A model generated the notes under the pieces. That model saw only the letters and a program-made list of their open reading frames with translations, ran no database searches and was not told the origin of the DNA. Positions 12,992 to 24,222 of a stretch of 64,000 nucleotides of DNA are shown piece by piece. The first letter of the stretch is position 1. Every line of letters begins with the position of its first letter. The stretch is from Chaetorhynchus papuensis (taxonomy: Eukaryota; Chordata; Aves; Passeriformes; Rhipiduridae), in the NCBI GenBank assembly GCA_013396525.1, contig VWYX01000384.1, positions 248,001 to 312,000 of the forward strand, in the 5' to 3' direction. The position numbers were made by a program, and so were the translations under genes.

Positions 12992-14794
12992 ATGGGCAAT
13001 GACTCCATAAAGTTACTGGACAAAGCTGCATAAAAGATGTGAAAGAGAACAGGGAATCACCCACATTCCTAAGTTCTGGCAGAGGCTGATTTGAAACCTC
13101 CCATTGATAAGTGAATAGCAAGACAAGAGTTGGTACAGAATTCAACTCAGGGTATTTTTGATTTATAAATCTGATTTTATATTTATAACTATAAATGTGA
13201 ATATAAATTTCCAAGGGCAGAACTAATATTAGTTCACGTAATTCCATCACATCCTAGACAGGCTCGTTTTCTTTACACGGTCTTTCACATCTTTTCACTA
13301 TATTATATGCTGCCTATCTTCACATTATCCAAGTAATTGCCAGCAGAAAATGAAATGTTTTTGTCACATGTAACCTCATTCTGGTTACTTTATTTTTTCT
13401 TACCGGAAGAAATCCTCACATAAATTTCATTTATACTATCTTCATTACCCTTTTTTTTAATCCTGGCTGTGCTGAGTTTAATCTCTGTCAATAGGACAAG
13501 CTTGTATGTATGCCTGTGAATGTGTTTGAAGAATCTGTACTTTTGTTAAACAAGAACAACATTTAATCAGTTGATATTTATGACAGTGACATAGGAAAGT
13601 CAGGAATATATTCTGTACTTTATAAAGGTATTTAATGTAAACCAGAAGCTTTTGAAACTAATTTGATCTCATGTGATCTCATGTCTGTTATCTGCATGCT
13701 CAAACTGCTCTGCTGAGTCTTATGGATCTACTGAAAACTTGCCAAGGGGATGCTGATACAAAGATTTTAAATTGGAATTGGACTGAAATGAAATTACAGT
13801 GCTTTTCCCTGTTCCTTTCTTAAGCAGCTTTTTTTTCTTTCTGCTGGTTTTGTGACAACTGAATATTAATTTAATTCTAAGACTCAGAATGATTAAACTT
13901 AAATTGCAGCAGATTTTTTTTCATGGATCACCAACACCAACTATATTGTAAAATATGCACTGACATTCTGCAAGAGATAAAGATTGTTTACCGTACATTG
14001 CTGAATTCCAAGTAATCTTCTTGAGCTTTTGCTAGTGATAATCCTTCCCACTGCTATTATGAATAGTGGTAATAACTCTTCCTTTAACATACAGTGATAA
14101 TTCTTCCTCTTTACCCCCATGAACCTCTGTTACCCACATAAAATTTCCAATAAACCAACTCAAACTTGCAAAGCAGAAACAAATCATCATCAGTTGTAAC
14201 AGAGAGATAACACAAAGCATTTCCAAAGACTGCAATTAATCCTGGGGCAGCAGAACTAAAAAATTCCAGCACCCAGCTAAGAAAGGTATTATTACCTGAT
14301 GTGTTTTGTCTAAAAAAAGTGCATTGTAAAAGCATATGGGTCTCAAGAACTGCTAGTTCACTTTCTATTTCTAGTTTTCTATTCTAGTGAGAGCTCAGGC
14401 AGCCTGGCTCTCCATTTTCCTCTTTGGAAGGTGCCTGTTTCTGCTGGAAGCTCTTTGAGCAGGGTATTGTCTCTCCCTTTATCTTTGCGCTGCATTCTGC
14501 TGTGTTTGGCACAAAGAAACGATAGAAACACTGAAGTGGGTACAAGGAATTAGGCTGGAGTATGCTGCTTCCCAGCCAGACCAGCACAGGAGCCCCAGTT
14601 GGCTGGCTGGCTGTTCAGAACAGAGTTTAGCTGGGGGGCAGGAGGGAGGGGAGTGCAAAAGAGCTAAACAAGATATCGCCTCAACAGCCTCTACCCAGTT
14701 AAGTTGCCCGGCACAACAGGAATAAGGGGTTCAAGTAACTTTACACCTACTGGTTCAATAAATAACAAAAACTATTTTCTCTGCATGTGAAGAG
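12992..14794. other. Unique DNA, nothing recognised
   Basis: AT-rich sequence with a short direct repeat of TGATCTCATG around 13665-13684. A G-rich patch (G6, then G3 and G4 runs) lies at about 14633-14652 but has only three runs of three or more G, too few for a standard four-tract quadruplex motif. Short minus-strand ORFs (67-74 codons) near 14.0-14.6 kb have no recognisable product. Confidence 0.5.
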
Positions 14795-14827
14795 TCCCCT
14801 CCCCTCCCCTCCCCTCCCCTCCCCTCC
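14795..14827. repeat. (CCCCT)6 tract; (AGGGG)6 on minus strand
   Basis: Six consecutive CCCCT units occupy 14796-14825. On the minus strand this is six runs of four G separated by a single A, which meets the usual sequence rule for a G-quadruplex (at least four G-runs with short loops). It is also a perfect polypurine/polypyrimidine tract. Whether it folds in the cell cannot be told from sequence. Confidence 0.9.
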
Positions 14828-15770
14828 TTTTCTTGTTCCATTCATGCCAGTATCCCACAGACTATTTTTGCTACCAACCCTCTCAGGATTAGGAGCAGAG
14901 AAGTTACTACCTCAACAGTGAACTAAATGCTGTTCTGGGTTACACCCACATAAATGCAGAATAACTTCATTGAAATAAATGAGACACAGCTGCAATGTGA
15001 TGTGTAAATGACTTCTTCATTTGTCTAAGGGAAATTACACAGATTTTCTTCAAATGTATATCTGACTCAAAACAGATCCAATTTATGCTCACTTACCAGG
15101 GCACTATTTAGCCCAGTCTCAAAGAGAATGATTTGCCCTCACAGTAGCATGAAGTATTTCTTTTGTTTCATTTTTTCCCTCTGCTTACCTCTGCGCTTCA
15201 CACGGTGTCAGTCACACACATTCTTCTCCACAATGTCAAGAAGTGATAAGCAAAAAATACATTGATTTATGCTACTGAGCTTAAACTCTCGTTTACAAAA
15301 ATAACTTAAATAGGTGCTATTATCAACATGAAGCAAGGGTGAGATGTTCTCTGTGAACACCAAACAAAAATGGGGAAAAGGTAGTGGAATAACACATTAC
15401 ATAGTAATTAATCATCACTGCTGTGTCTTAGCTGTCTAGAAGCTATGAGGGACTAAATAATGAAGCAGCTGAATTGCTGTTTAAAGATACACAGTTTATT
15501 GTTAAAAATCTGAAATAAAACCCTGCTACCACAGCCAATTGGATTGTAGCCAAGACTGCCTTAATCTTCCATAAAATGCCAGAGGCAATTGTCTTTTATA
15601 GATATACAGGACGTACCTCAGCAGCAGGAAAAATAGTCAAGACAATTATAAAAGATAGAGTTATATATTAATTTAATGTATACAACCTACTAGGACTAAA
15701 GCCTCAGGCTTCTCAAGGCCAAATAATAGCTCTCTAAGCTGCCAACACTCATTCAGAGTTAACAAAATAG
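14828..15770. other. Unique DNA, nothing recognised
   Basis: No ORF of note. Two minus-strand donor-like motifs (near 15102 and 15187) have no acceptor on the proper side that would make a convincing exon, so no exon is called. Confidence 0.5.
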
Positions 15771-15990
15771 TGAATGAGGGAGAAATGGTGGATAAAATTT
15801 ATTCAGACTTTCAAAAGACCTTTGGTAAAGACCCTTACAAGAGACTGTTAGGGAAACTTGGTAACCATGGAGTGAGAGTTAAAACTTCACATGGATTAAG
15901 ACCTCACTAGGAGATAGGGAAAAAGGAGAAGGAATAAGATTCTATTCTTATTGTAAAAGAGGTTAGAGGTGCAGTAGCCTACCCACCAGT
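15771..15990 (+). mobile_element. Ancient CR1-type reverse transcriptase remnant
   Basis: Reading the plus strand from about 15775 gives a decayed version of CR1 RT motif A and its flank: NEGEMVDKIYSDFQKTFGKD, where avian CR1 has roughly the pattern D-G-x-x-V-D-x-x-Y-x-D-F-x-K-x-F. This is followed by KRLLGKLGNHGV, a close match to the segment after motif A. The first catalytic Asp is kept but frame-breaking stops occur downstream (about 15907). The fragment is much more diverged than the 3' UTR copies elsewhere in the window, so it belongs to an older wave of insertion. Family assignment comes from pattern recognition, not alignment. Confidence 0.7.
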
Positions 15991-17099
15991 GGTTTTTGTC
16001 TGTGCCAAACCGCAGAGTCCATACTCATGAGCAGCTCCATTGAAATCTGCTGCTGACTGTGGTGGGAAGTTTGTTGTTACTGTGCTTCAGGAAGTTTAAA
16101 TAAGGTTTAGAGGACATGATGGCATATTTATAGACAGTCTGAAAGGGGAAAAACCCAGTAAATTAACCACAAGTGGGACATGCAAATCAGGTGGCTTTAG
16201 TTAAGAGCTGTGGTAACTATGAAGGACTGTTCATCTCCATGAACTGGTAATGGCAGTGGTGTGCTAGTCACCAAATCACCCTATCAAAGGTACCACTGAA
16301 CTATGTGTCCACTGAACTATCCTTCCTTTGGGAGGGTGGTATGTGTGTTCACTAGACAGCATTTTATGTCCTTTCTTTGAGCCTTTAGGTTAGAAGAATA
16401 TCTTCAAAGAAAAAAAAAATAAACCAAGAAAAATGAAGTTCAAATTTCCAAAGAGACTATACTTGAGTATGACTGTGACCAAATTAAATCTTGTGTGAAG
16501 GAAATTCAGGTGTTTTTATTATGGGTCCTGAAGCAAGAGGAAGAGCTGCATTCTGTACTTTCCTGTGAAGTCACCTACTCTTGACTCAGGTGGAAGTGTG
16601 TAAGACCATTAGGTCTTAGCAGGGTTGGTGTGCTGCTGCTCATATCACTCAGTGTGCACTACTGGCTACAAAAATTAATGTGCCTTAATTGCCATTATCC
16701 AACGTGACAGCTAAACACACAATACCACTTCTCTTTTCTTAGCTTGACATTACACAAGTTTTCTAGCTGCCCTCAAGCTGAACATTGCTCTGGAGAAAGC
16801 TTTGTTTTCTCTATGAAACAGATCTATTCCAAACTGCATCTCAAAATGCTATGCATGTTCAAAGAGAAAAATATTGCAGTTTCTCTATAAGGAGGACGAA
16901 TATGAGGAAAAGAAGTGAAAAATTAAATTAAAATAGATGGGAAGATGATGTCCCATAGCCAGCTATGCAAAATTTTGGAAGCATAAAGTACAAATAATTC
17001 TAGTTGCAAGGCTGAGGAAGACTAGTTTGTCTCACTTTGCTTGGTACTATGGCCCTGAATCAGCTGCTTGAAAACACCAGGAAAGTGCACAAGTCTCTA
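15991..17099. other. Unassigned DNA between two old CR1 remnants
   Basis: About 1.1 kb separating an RT motif A remnant from an RT C-terminal remnant on the same strand. No CR1 text was recognised inside. The stretch contains ATGCAAAT (16182) and a short repeat of CCACTGAACTAT (16293 and 16309). It may be a later insertion into one old element, decayed CR1 body, or unrelated sequence between two elements. Confidence 0.35.
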
Positions 17100-17570
17100 A
17101 GGTGAGGAGAATGAGGACACAAACTTTGTTGGTGGCATGAACTTGCTTGGCTTAGTAAAACTGAGAGCTGACTGCAAAGATTTGCAAAAAGACCGTACAA
17201 GGCTAAGTGACTGAGAGATAAAATGGAAAATGAAATTCTATATGAATAAATGAAAAGTAATTTACACAGGTAAAAGCAATAAAGCTTTAGTTACAAAATT
17301 ATGGGCTCTGGGCTGACTATTATCATTCAAGAGAGAGAGATATTGGGAATATCATAGCTAGTTCTATAAAAACATCAACTCAATATTCAGTAGAAGTCAA
17401 AAAACAAATCAAACCTTAGGAAATATCAGGAAATGAATAGAGAACAAATAGGTAATGTTATTATGCCAGTGTATAAATCTATGATATGGTTGCACCTTCA
17501 ATGCTTTATGCATTTCTGGTCTTTCTGTTTCATCCAGAAGTGGGAAAGGCACAGAAAAGGGCATGACAGC
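17100..17570 (+). mobile_element. Ancient CR1-type ORF2 C-terminal remnant
   Basis: The plus-strand translation, with stops and frame changes, tracks the part of CR1 ORF2 downstream of the RT catalytic core. LQKDRTRLSD (about 17193-17220) resembles the family's LQxDLxRL segment. It is followed by a K-x-K-V-I-x-x-G-K-like stretch near 17250. NVIMPVYKSM at about 17455-17483 is close to the family's IMPLYKSM block, with HFWSF about 16 residues later where the family has Q-F-W-S. The frame is broken by many stops, so this is a dead copy. It resembles the older CR1-L-like subgroup rather than the younger copies here, and it lies in the same orientation as 15771-15990, so both may come from one element. 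Confidence 0.7.
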
Positions 17571-18626
17571 TGATCAAAGGTGTGGGTGCCACCTGTGCAA
17601 GAAACAATGAGGTGGACCAGGACTCCTGGGGGAGAGGTGGTGCAGAGCAGGGGCGACAAGGAGGATGTGAAGAGGGATCAACTTCTAATATATGAGCTTA
17701 AAGTCATGAGAATATTCTGCCACACACTCAGTTCAAAGCAAGCAAACTGGAGTAATTCCTTACACATATGTGAAAGCTACTGATGCTAAAAATTACCGCT
17801 GTGGTAAAGTTCCTTCGTATGTCTGAAGGGAGAACACACTGAGGGTGACCTAAGAGAGCTACCACCTCTGTTTCTGGCTTGTAAAACATGAGCAGTGAAG
17901 GGCTTTCTGGCCTTTCTTTTACCCCAGGCATCTGTCCCTGGTCTGTCAGAGACAGACTTCTGGGCTAGTTTTGATCTGTATGCCTTACACTGTGCACATA
18001 AATGTTATTCCTAGAAGGCAGAGAGGTGTACACACACATGAAAACAGGCATATGGAGGGACAGAGGAGCTGCCCTCAGTGCAGGAGGGGAGGGGAACACC
18101 AAAAGGAGCATCCAAGGAGTGCCAGAACATTGTATGTTATTGTTTTATCCTCTGGAATCTTAGACTGATCAGTCTACATATCAAAAAGCACCTTTTTGCA
18201 ATCAGCAGGAGTTGGTTTTGGCCCTCAGGGCAAAGCTCTGGTCCATTCCCATTGCAGATATGGTTTCTAGATAGATTTCATTCTGAAGAGCAGAAAAGCC
18301 ACTCTGTAGTGACTCAAGGTGCATCTATTTGTCATTCTGTCTGTATCTTTCACTGTCCTTGTCTTGTGTTTTCTCTGATAAGGGACCCTTGTGACTGAAA
18401 TATAGATCAAAGCACCAGCCTAAGGCTGGTCAAAAGAAAAGGGAAGAGAAAAAAGTTTAAAAATATATCATTGAGCTTAAAAGATTCTTTCTTTTTCTTA
18501 TTTTCTGGCCTTTCTATATGAAGATTTTCTGTCTCATCCTGCATTTAGTGTTTCCTATAGTTACTTTGAAAGAGAAGTAAAAGGGAGAGATTCAACAAAA
18601 GATTTTCCTTTTGAGAAAGGAGACAA
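17571..18626. other. Unique DNA, no supported gene
   Basis: Short ORFs only (65-106 codons). A 7-bp inverted repeat (ACCAGCC/GGCTGGT, 18414-18430) is too short to assign a role. The first part (to about 17.9 kb) may include decayed CR1 3' sequence continuing from the remnant upstream, but I could not confirm it. Confidence 0.45.
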
Positions 18627-18909
18627 GATCTCTTGTCAGGTTTCTTTCACTGTGTGTATCCCTGCCTGAGTAATTTTGGGCACCCTTTGCCGGTAGTGAC
18701 TGAAGGTGCACATTTATTCAGACCAAGCTTAGTACATTAGTCAGATGGAAAGAACAGGCTTTGATCATGAAGGCCATGAAAAAATGAAGCACGTGCAGGC
18801 AACTCCCGAGCTGCTGTTTCAGAGTCATTTTTGCTTTGGGACACACCAGTTCAGCCTCAATACACACTGGTAGCTGAAAACCACAGAAACTGGCACCAGA
18901 AGCAGGCGA
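18627..18909. repeat. Segmental duplication, copy 1 (283 bp)
   Basis: This block, starting GATCTCTTGTCAGG and ending GGCACCAGAAGCAGGCGA, recurs in the same orientation at 20480-20768. By eye the copies differ by about five single bases plus one 6-bp insertion (TTCACT repeated in copy 2), so identity is near 98%. No terminal inverted repeats, poly(A) tail, CR1 tail or target-site duplication is visible at the ends. The minus-strand ORF covering part of it (18718-19026) extends beyond the duplicated block and has no recognisable product. A recent local duplication is the simplest reading. An unrecognised dispersed repeat or an assembly artefact is also possible. Confidence 0.95.
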
Positions 18910-20479
18910 ATTATACTTAATTCTAAACTTGAACTGTTTCATTACACTTTGGATTAGATGGTGACTTATTGTGCTTGATGTGCCACATCTGTGCTGCTCA
19001 TTAACCTTTTTTATGATTGCTGTCATGAATCCTCACAAAGCCATGAGCCCAGTGACTTTGATCCTCTGGGTTTGAATACTTTGGTTTTAACAACCAAGCA
19101 TAACAGCCCGTGTTGTTATGTGTTAATTGTGAGGAAAGGTACATAATTTAATGTATAACTTGTCATAGTACCCATATTTGAGGTGCAAGGTCTAGAACCA
19201 ATGTCTTTTCATACCACTGAGACTCAAATACATTAGATAAAAGTTTTCTTGCCTCATATACCGGAAGAGGGGACACTTCTGGGTGAGGGAAAAAACCTGA
19301 AAGCTAGTTGCATCCAAATAATCTTTCTTTTAGCACAAGCTAGTCTGTAAATTCTCAGAGATTTATATAAAGAGTTCTGTTCCATTTATTAAATAAATAT
19401 ATGGTATAAGTGCGAAATTTTTATTCCATCATTTTAATTCCAATAGCTTCCCCACACATTTATCTTTAATATTGTCATAACAGCAATGCTCATGCTTTTT
19501 CCTGACCCCAGAAATAAGTGTTTCTGCAGTAGTATCAGGGAGTACTTATCCATCACATTTTTTCATGGGTTTTATGAAACAGTGACACTGTTTTCACTAC
19601 CTACAGTATGATTTAACTATATTCAGTTTTATTACAGTGCCCAGAACTGGTTGTTAGGCTATAGCAATAGATCAGCATAACTTCACCAAGCTAAATAAAA
19701 CTTTACTCCCTTGAACCATTTGATGTGGGTATGTGCTGTTGAAAATAGCACCCTTCTTTCATCCAAAACCAAAAAAAATTTATGCAAAGTTACATCTATG
19801 GCAAATTCAGAACCAATACTTTCTGTTATAACATCATTTGTGCTAGCAAGGTAAAAAAAAAAAAATCCCTAACTTTGTCAAGATTTTGGTTTCATGAGGA
19901 AATTTCTCTGATCTTCTTTTAACAGTGCAGAGTACTATACTCTGACAATGACTTTTATCCAAAACTTACTTATGTCTCTAAAAGTTCCTCATGCAAAATT
20001 ATAGCCTCAAAATATAAGCCATTTACTGCCAAATGTTTTTCAAGCTGTTCTGTAACATCACATAAAAAGCAATGAAGTAAAGACAGAGCCATAGCAATAT
20101 TTATGATAAGGAGCTAAAATCAGGATGAAGGGGGATGTTAGCTTTGTAAAATTTACAGTAATGTGAAGAAATCAAGGTGTTCTTGGAAACTGAGTGGAGA
20201 CAAGCCAATTTGGAATGGTTTTTTTTAAGATTAAGCAGAACATTCAGTTAAGAAATGAATGAATAAATGTATATATTTTGCACTGCATCATGAACACCAC
20301 CAAACTTTCCTCCTCATTCCACATGAGGGAATAAGTTTAGAACTTGACAACCCCATTTTGAGGTTATGGCTTTCTCCCATCCAAAGACCTTCCTGAAAGA
20401 AACACTGATCCCACAGGTGAATTCATGGTCAGCCATCTCACATGAGATATGCCAAACCACTATCAGTGCTGATAATGAT
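18910..20479. other. 1.57-kb spacer between the duplicated blocks
   Basis: AT-rich unique sequence. Nothing in it is duplicated elsewhere in the window as far as I can see, and no ORF or repeat family is recognisable. Its presence means the duplication is dispersed rather than tandem. Confidence 0.5.
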
Positions 20480-20768
20480 GATCTCTTGTCAGGTTTCTTT
20501 CACTTTCACTGTGTGTATCCCTGCCTGAGTAATTCTGGGCACCCTTTGCTAGTAGTGACTGAAGGTGCACATTTATTCAGACCAAGCTTAGTACATTAGT
20601 CAGATGGAAAGAACAGGCTTTGATCATGAAGGCCATGAAAAAATGAAGCACGTACAGGCAACTCCCGAGCTGCTGTTTCAGAGTCATTTTTGCTTTGGGA
20701 CACACCAGTTCAGCCTCAATACACACTGGTAGCTGAAAACCACAGAAACTGGCACCAGAAGCAGGTGA
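20480..20768. repeat. Segmental duplication, copy 2 (289 bp)
   Basis: Second copy of the block at 18627-18909, offset by 1853 bases before the indel and 1859 after it. Copy 2 carries an extra TTCACT near its left end, which makes a local direct repeat there. The left flank ends in AATGAT (20474-20479) and the right flank continues TTAAACAGAG (20769 on), different from copy 1 on both sides. The copies share only 2-3 bases of microhomology at the edges. Confidence 0.95.
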
Positions 20769-21056
20769 TTAAACAGAGAGGAAAGTGGAAAAAAATTATC
20801 TATAACTGGAGAAATCCACAATTTTGGAATGCAGACTGAATTTTTTTTATTATTATTCTCATATTTAAGTTAAAAAAATTTAGCAGGAGGTGACAGACTT
20901 ATGTCCCCTACGTATACTTCATATCCCTCTGTCACTGCCCGTGATGCAGATCAGGGTCCTCAGACAATACAGAGTTACAAAAGAGGAAAATAGAGCAATA
21001 CCCAGAAGTCAAGAGGTATTTTTACTAATAACAGTAATATTTTATTTTACTCTTAG

Positions 21057-21108
21057 ATGTTGGAAGAGTGTCTGCACCGAAATATTCTCTGCGTGAAAGA
21101 GAGACAAG
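21057..21108 (+). other. Candidate internal exon A (52 nt)
   Basis: The segment is preceded by a T-rich acceptor (TTTTATTTTACTCTTAG) and followed by CAAG|GTAAAT, a fair donor. Two frames are open. The one beginning at its first base (an ATG) reads 17 codons and leaves one extra base (MLEECLHRNILCVKERQ). That phase fits candidate exon B at 26822, which starts with two bases of a codon. I do not recognise the peptide. The alternative open frame would meet a stop in exon B. The call rests on splice-site appearance and phase only; a chance match or a non-coding RNA exon is equally consistent. Confidence 0.25.
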
Positions 21109-21287
21109 GTAAATACATTCTTTGCTTTCCTACATTCTGTGTTTTGGGGGAATAATTTAGGTTTGTGTCAGTGGGAAAAGTGAGCCTGAGAGTTGATTCT
21201 TGATACCATTTGTGCATGAAGCCTTGATCCGAGATGGGAGAAGGAGACATTAAAACACTATGTAATGGAAATAGTAAGCAGAATTTT

Positions 21288-21445
21288 CATAGACTCATAG
21301 AATCTTTAAGGTTGGAAAGGACATCTAGGGTCTTTGGATAGCCAGCACTGCCAAGTCCACCACTAAACCACATCTACATGTTTTTTTAACACTTCTGTCT
21401 GTTAAGGGCTCTACAATGCTGACTACTCTCCATTTACCCAGATCT
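21288..21445 (-). mobile_element. CR1 3' fragment, minus strand
   Basis: CATAGACTCATAGAAT at 21288-21303 is the antisense CR1 tail. It is followed by TTAAGGTTGGAAAGGACATCT and then a recognisable antisense 3' UTR (CCACTAAACCACATCTACATG at 21360-21380). Similarity fades beyond about 21445. It is the same CR1 subfamily as 23923-24222, judged by the shared wording, and is truncated and non-coding. Confidence 0.85.
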
Positions 21446-23922
21446 CTGACAGCACTAGAAGGTGGTGCTCTCCTCACTGTTTCCCAGACTTCTTTCTTTA
21501 GACCCTCTGCAGCAGGAATCATGAGGATGCCAACTGTGCCTTGCTGCTCTGCATAGTTACCAGCAGGGATACCTGCTTTATTTGTTTTTTAAAGTGCCTT
21601 AAACATCTGTGGAGTGGGATAAGTCATAAAAAATAATAACAGTGCCACTGCTTCCCTCTCACTAATACCAAGCCACTAGAGATTCCCTCGTGGTGATGCA
21701 CAGTGCATGACACTGCACAGATTAGGGCTTCCATCACGCAGACTGTCAGCATGATTGCTTCCACTAAATACAGCCATTGCACACAGTGAAATATGCTCAA
21801 CTGGGGCATTGCTAGTAAAGAACTGACAGCAGCTTTGCAAACAAGAATGTATAACTTTCATAATTCTGCTCTGGAGACTAAAAGCTTGGAAAAACACTGG
21901 AGATTGTGAGCAAGAGGTGAATATGTTAGCACTTTTCTCACAGGAATCCAAGCAGTGGATCTTATTCCCAGAAATCTGCCTTCATTCTCTCTGGGGAAAC
22001 CATTCACCGACTTTCTTAAGTCCATGGACTCTGGGTCAGTGATCCTCTTAGTCAGCTCCACAGGGTTTAGAACAACAGAGACTTACTCTTGACTGCCATG
22101 GTGAATGGCAATTACCGTGATAATTAGCTAATTATGTTAGCCAAACTGGCAAAAGAAACTTTTAAACAAGAACTACTGCTACTCTGTATTGAGGGAAGCA
22201 GCACTAAAACTCCAGCTTTTCTGAACACCTACATTAGTCTCATCTACTGAAGCTGTTTATAGCCAGTGGACAGCAGCGAGCTTCTCTAAGAGGTCACTCA
22301 GATCACAAGGCTCGCACACTCCTGTGGTGGAGCTGCCACTGTCAGTGGCTCTCCAGATTGCACCCCTAAAGCTGCATGTACAGAAGAGATGACATGGAAA
22401 ACATCTTCATTCCCGTGCCCAAAACCTCCCTTCTTGCACATTTCCTCTGGCTTCCACAGCCATTCTCAGCTGAAGGCAGTGCCACCAAAAATCAGTTGTA
22501 CCACCTCACTGCTGTGTTTGGCCAACTATTTCCTTCCCTGGTTTTCTTATTTTGATGTGTCCTGGTGCTCTTACTCTCCAAGAGCAACTTAAGAGAAAAG
22601 CTCTAGCTGGAAGGAAACTGTTGTTTGTTTAGGGAAGGTTTCTGGAAGGCAGTTCTCCAATCTGGCTTATTGCTAGGCCATCCCAAGGGAGACAGCAGGA
22701 ATATAACACCATCTCCATCCAGATGTGTGGAAAGAAATTTTGCAGTAGTACCCAGTGCTTCTGTGAAGATAACTCAATATCCCTCAGAAGTGCAGAATAT
22801 TAGCTTCTATATCAGGTACAGTGTGAAATAGCTACCAAACTTCAAATTCTTCTAATTTAATTCCTAATAACTTCCACGTCTAGGCAAGCCTGTGGGGACT
22901 GCATATCATTATTCTTCCATGAATTCACTTGGATCCATGTGACTGTAGGGAAGGGTAATGTAGAGCAACCACTCTGAAGATGGACATTACCAGAGCAGAT
23001 ACTCCCAAAATCCAAGTATATTTCAATGTGTTTTCTGGTGTTCTCACCAGAAACATGCCATGATCATACATGACACCTAGGTCAATATTTTGAAGGTAGG
23101 GAACAAATCACCAAATTTAAGTCAGCTGGGGTATTGCTTTGGAGTTCATCCAGACAGAGACTCCTCCCGAGAACAGTAGAAAAAAAGTGGAACTAACCAT
23201 TTCATTGCAGAGTAACCTGTGCCTTCCCTGAAGCAGCTGCAGCTTTCTGGGAAAGACTAACAGAGTAGATGGACCAGTCTGGATTCAAAATGGCAATAAA
23301 CTATCTAATTTAAAGGCATTCAACATTTTCTTGTGGAGAAATAGGGAAAAGTAATATGCAAAACCATAGGAAAAATTGAGTTGAGCAAAAATACATTTTG
23401 CCATTCTAAATAAACATGATGCAGAAGCTCATAAAACCTCAAACTCCACAGGGTTCATCCTGCCAGAGAATTGGTTCTGAATGGCAGTACTTTTGACAAA
23501 TATAGCTTTTTTTTTTTAATTATATAATGAATGCTGTCTTATTTGCATATGGTAATTGGCCTTGTCTGTCACTTCTGCTTGACAGTCTGCTCTTCAGCAA
23601 ATGCTGCTTTGTTTGTCACTTCTCAAACTCTATGACTGTCTATGGAGCAGCAGTCTTTTCATTTTTATAGATTTCTAAGTGATGTTAATGAGAATAATCT
23701 GGCACAAGCCGGAAAAAAAACCCCTGGTGTCATTCCTGGGCTCTGGACATAAAAGAACACTCCAGAAGAATGTATTAAAATTATAATATGATTTTTGTGC
23801 TGTATTGTTGCACTATGTCATTTGAAAATCTACAGCTTTACATACTACCCCAGCTGGATTATTTTTTCAATATATTGGCACTATTTATTGTCCTGACATT
23901 ATAGAAAGCTTTTAAAATCTCA
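21446..23922. other. Unique DNA; possible conserved element near 23.5-23.7 kb
   Basis: Short ORFs only, none recognisable. The part at about 23515-23720 is compositionally smooth. It carries an ATTTGCAT octamer (the complement of ATGCAAAT) inside TTATTTGCATATGG, plus TAATTG and repeated TGTCACTTCT text. That kind of block can be a conserved non-coding element, but this cannot be decided without other genomes. Confidence 0.4.
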
Positions 23923-24222
23923 AAATCATAGAATTTTTAAGATTGGAAAAGACCTCTAAGGCAATCAAGTCCAAGCATCAACCCAGCACCACCATGTTCA
24001 TTATCAAACCGTGTCCTCCAGTGCCAAATCCACAAATTTTTTTGAATACTTCCAGGGATGGTGACTCTACCACTTCCCTGGATAGCTGTTCCAATGCTTT
24101 ACAACCCTTTCAGTGAAAAAAAATTTTCCAACATCCAATCTAAACCTCTCCTGGCACAACTCAAAGCCATTTCCTCTCGTCCTGTCACTTGCTACCTGGG
24201 AGAAGAGACTGACGCCCACACA
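23923..24222 (-). mobile_element. CR1 3' fragment, minus strand, about 300 bp
   Basis: It begins with the antisense tail AATCATAGAATTTTT, then AAGATTGGAAAAGACCTCTAA. It continues through a well-preserved antisense 3' UTR (CATCAACCCAGCACCACCATG at 23976; GTGACTCTACCACTTCCCTGG at 24061) to about GCTACCTGGGAGAAGAGACTG near 24211. Its 5' side is truncated. The 69- and 64-codon plus-strand ORFs overlapping its end are antisense readings of the repeat. Confidence 0.95.

Noticed and set aside
18414..18430. Hairpin ACCAGCC-TAA-GGCTGGT as a terminator or structured RNA
   Set aside because: Only 7 bp, no pairing beyond, and a bacterial-type terminator makes no sense in this vertebrate-like sequence.
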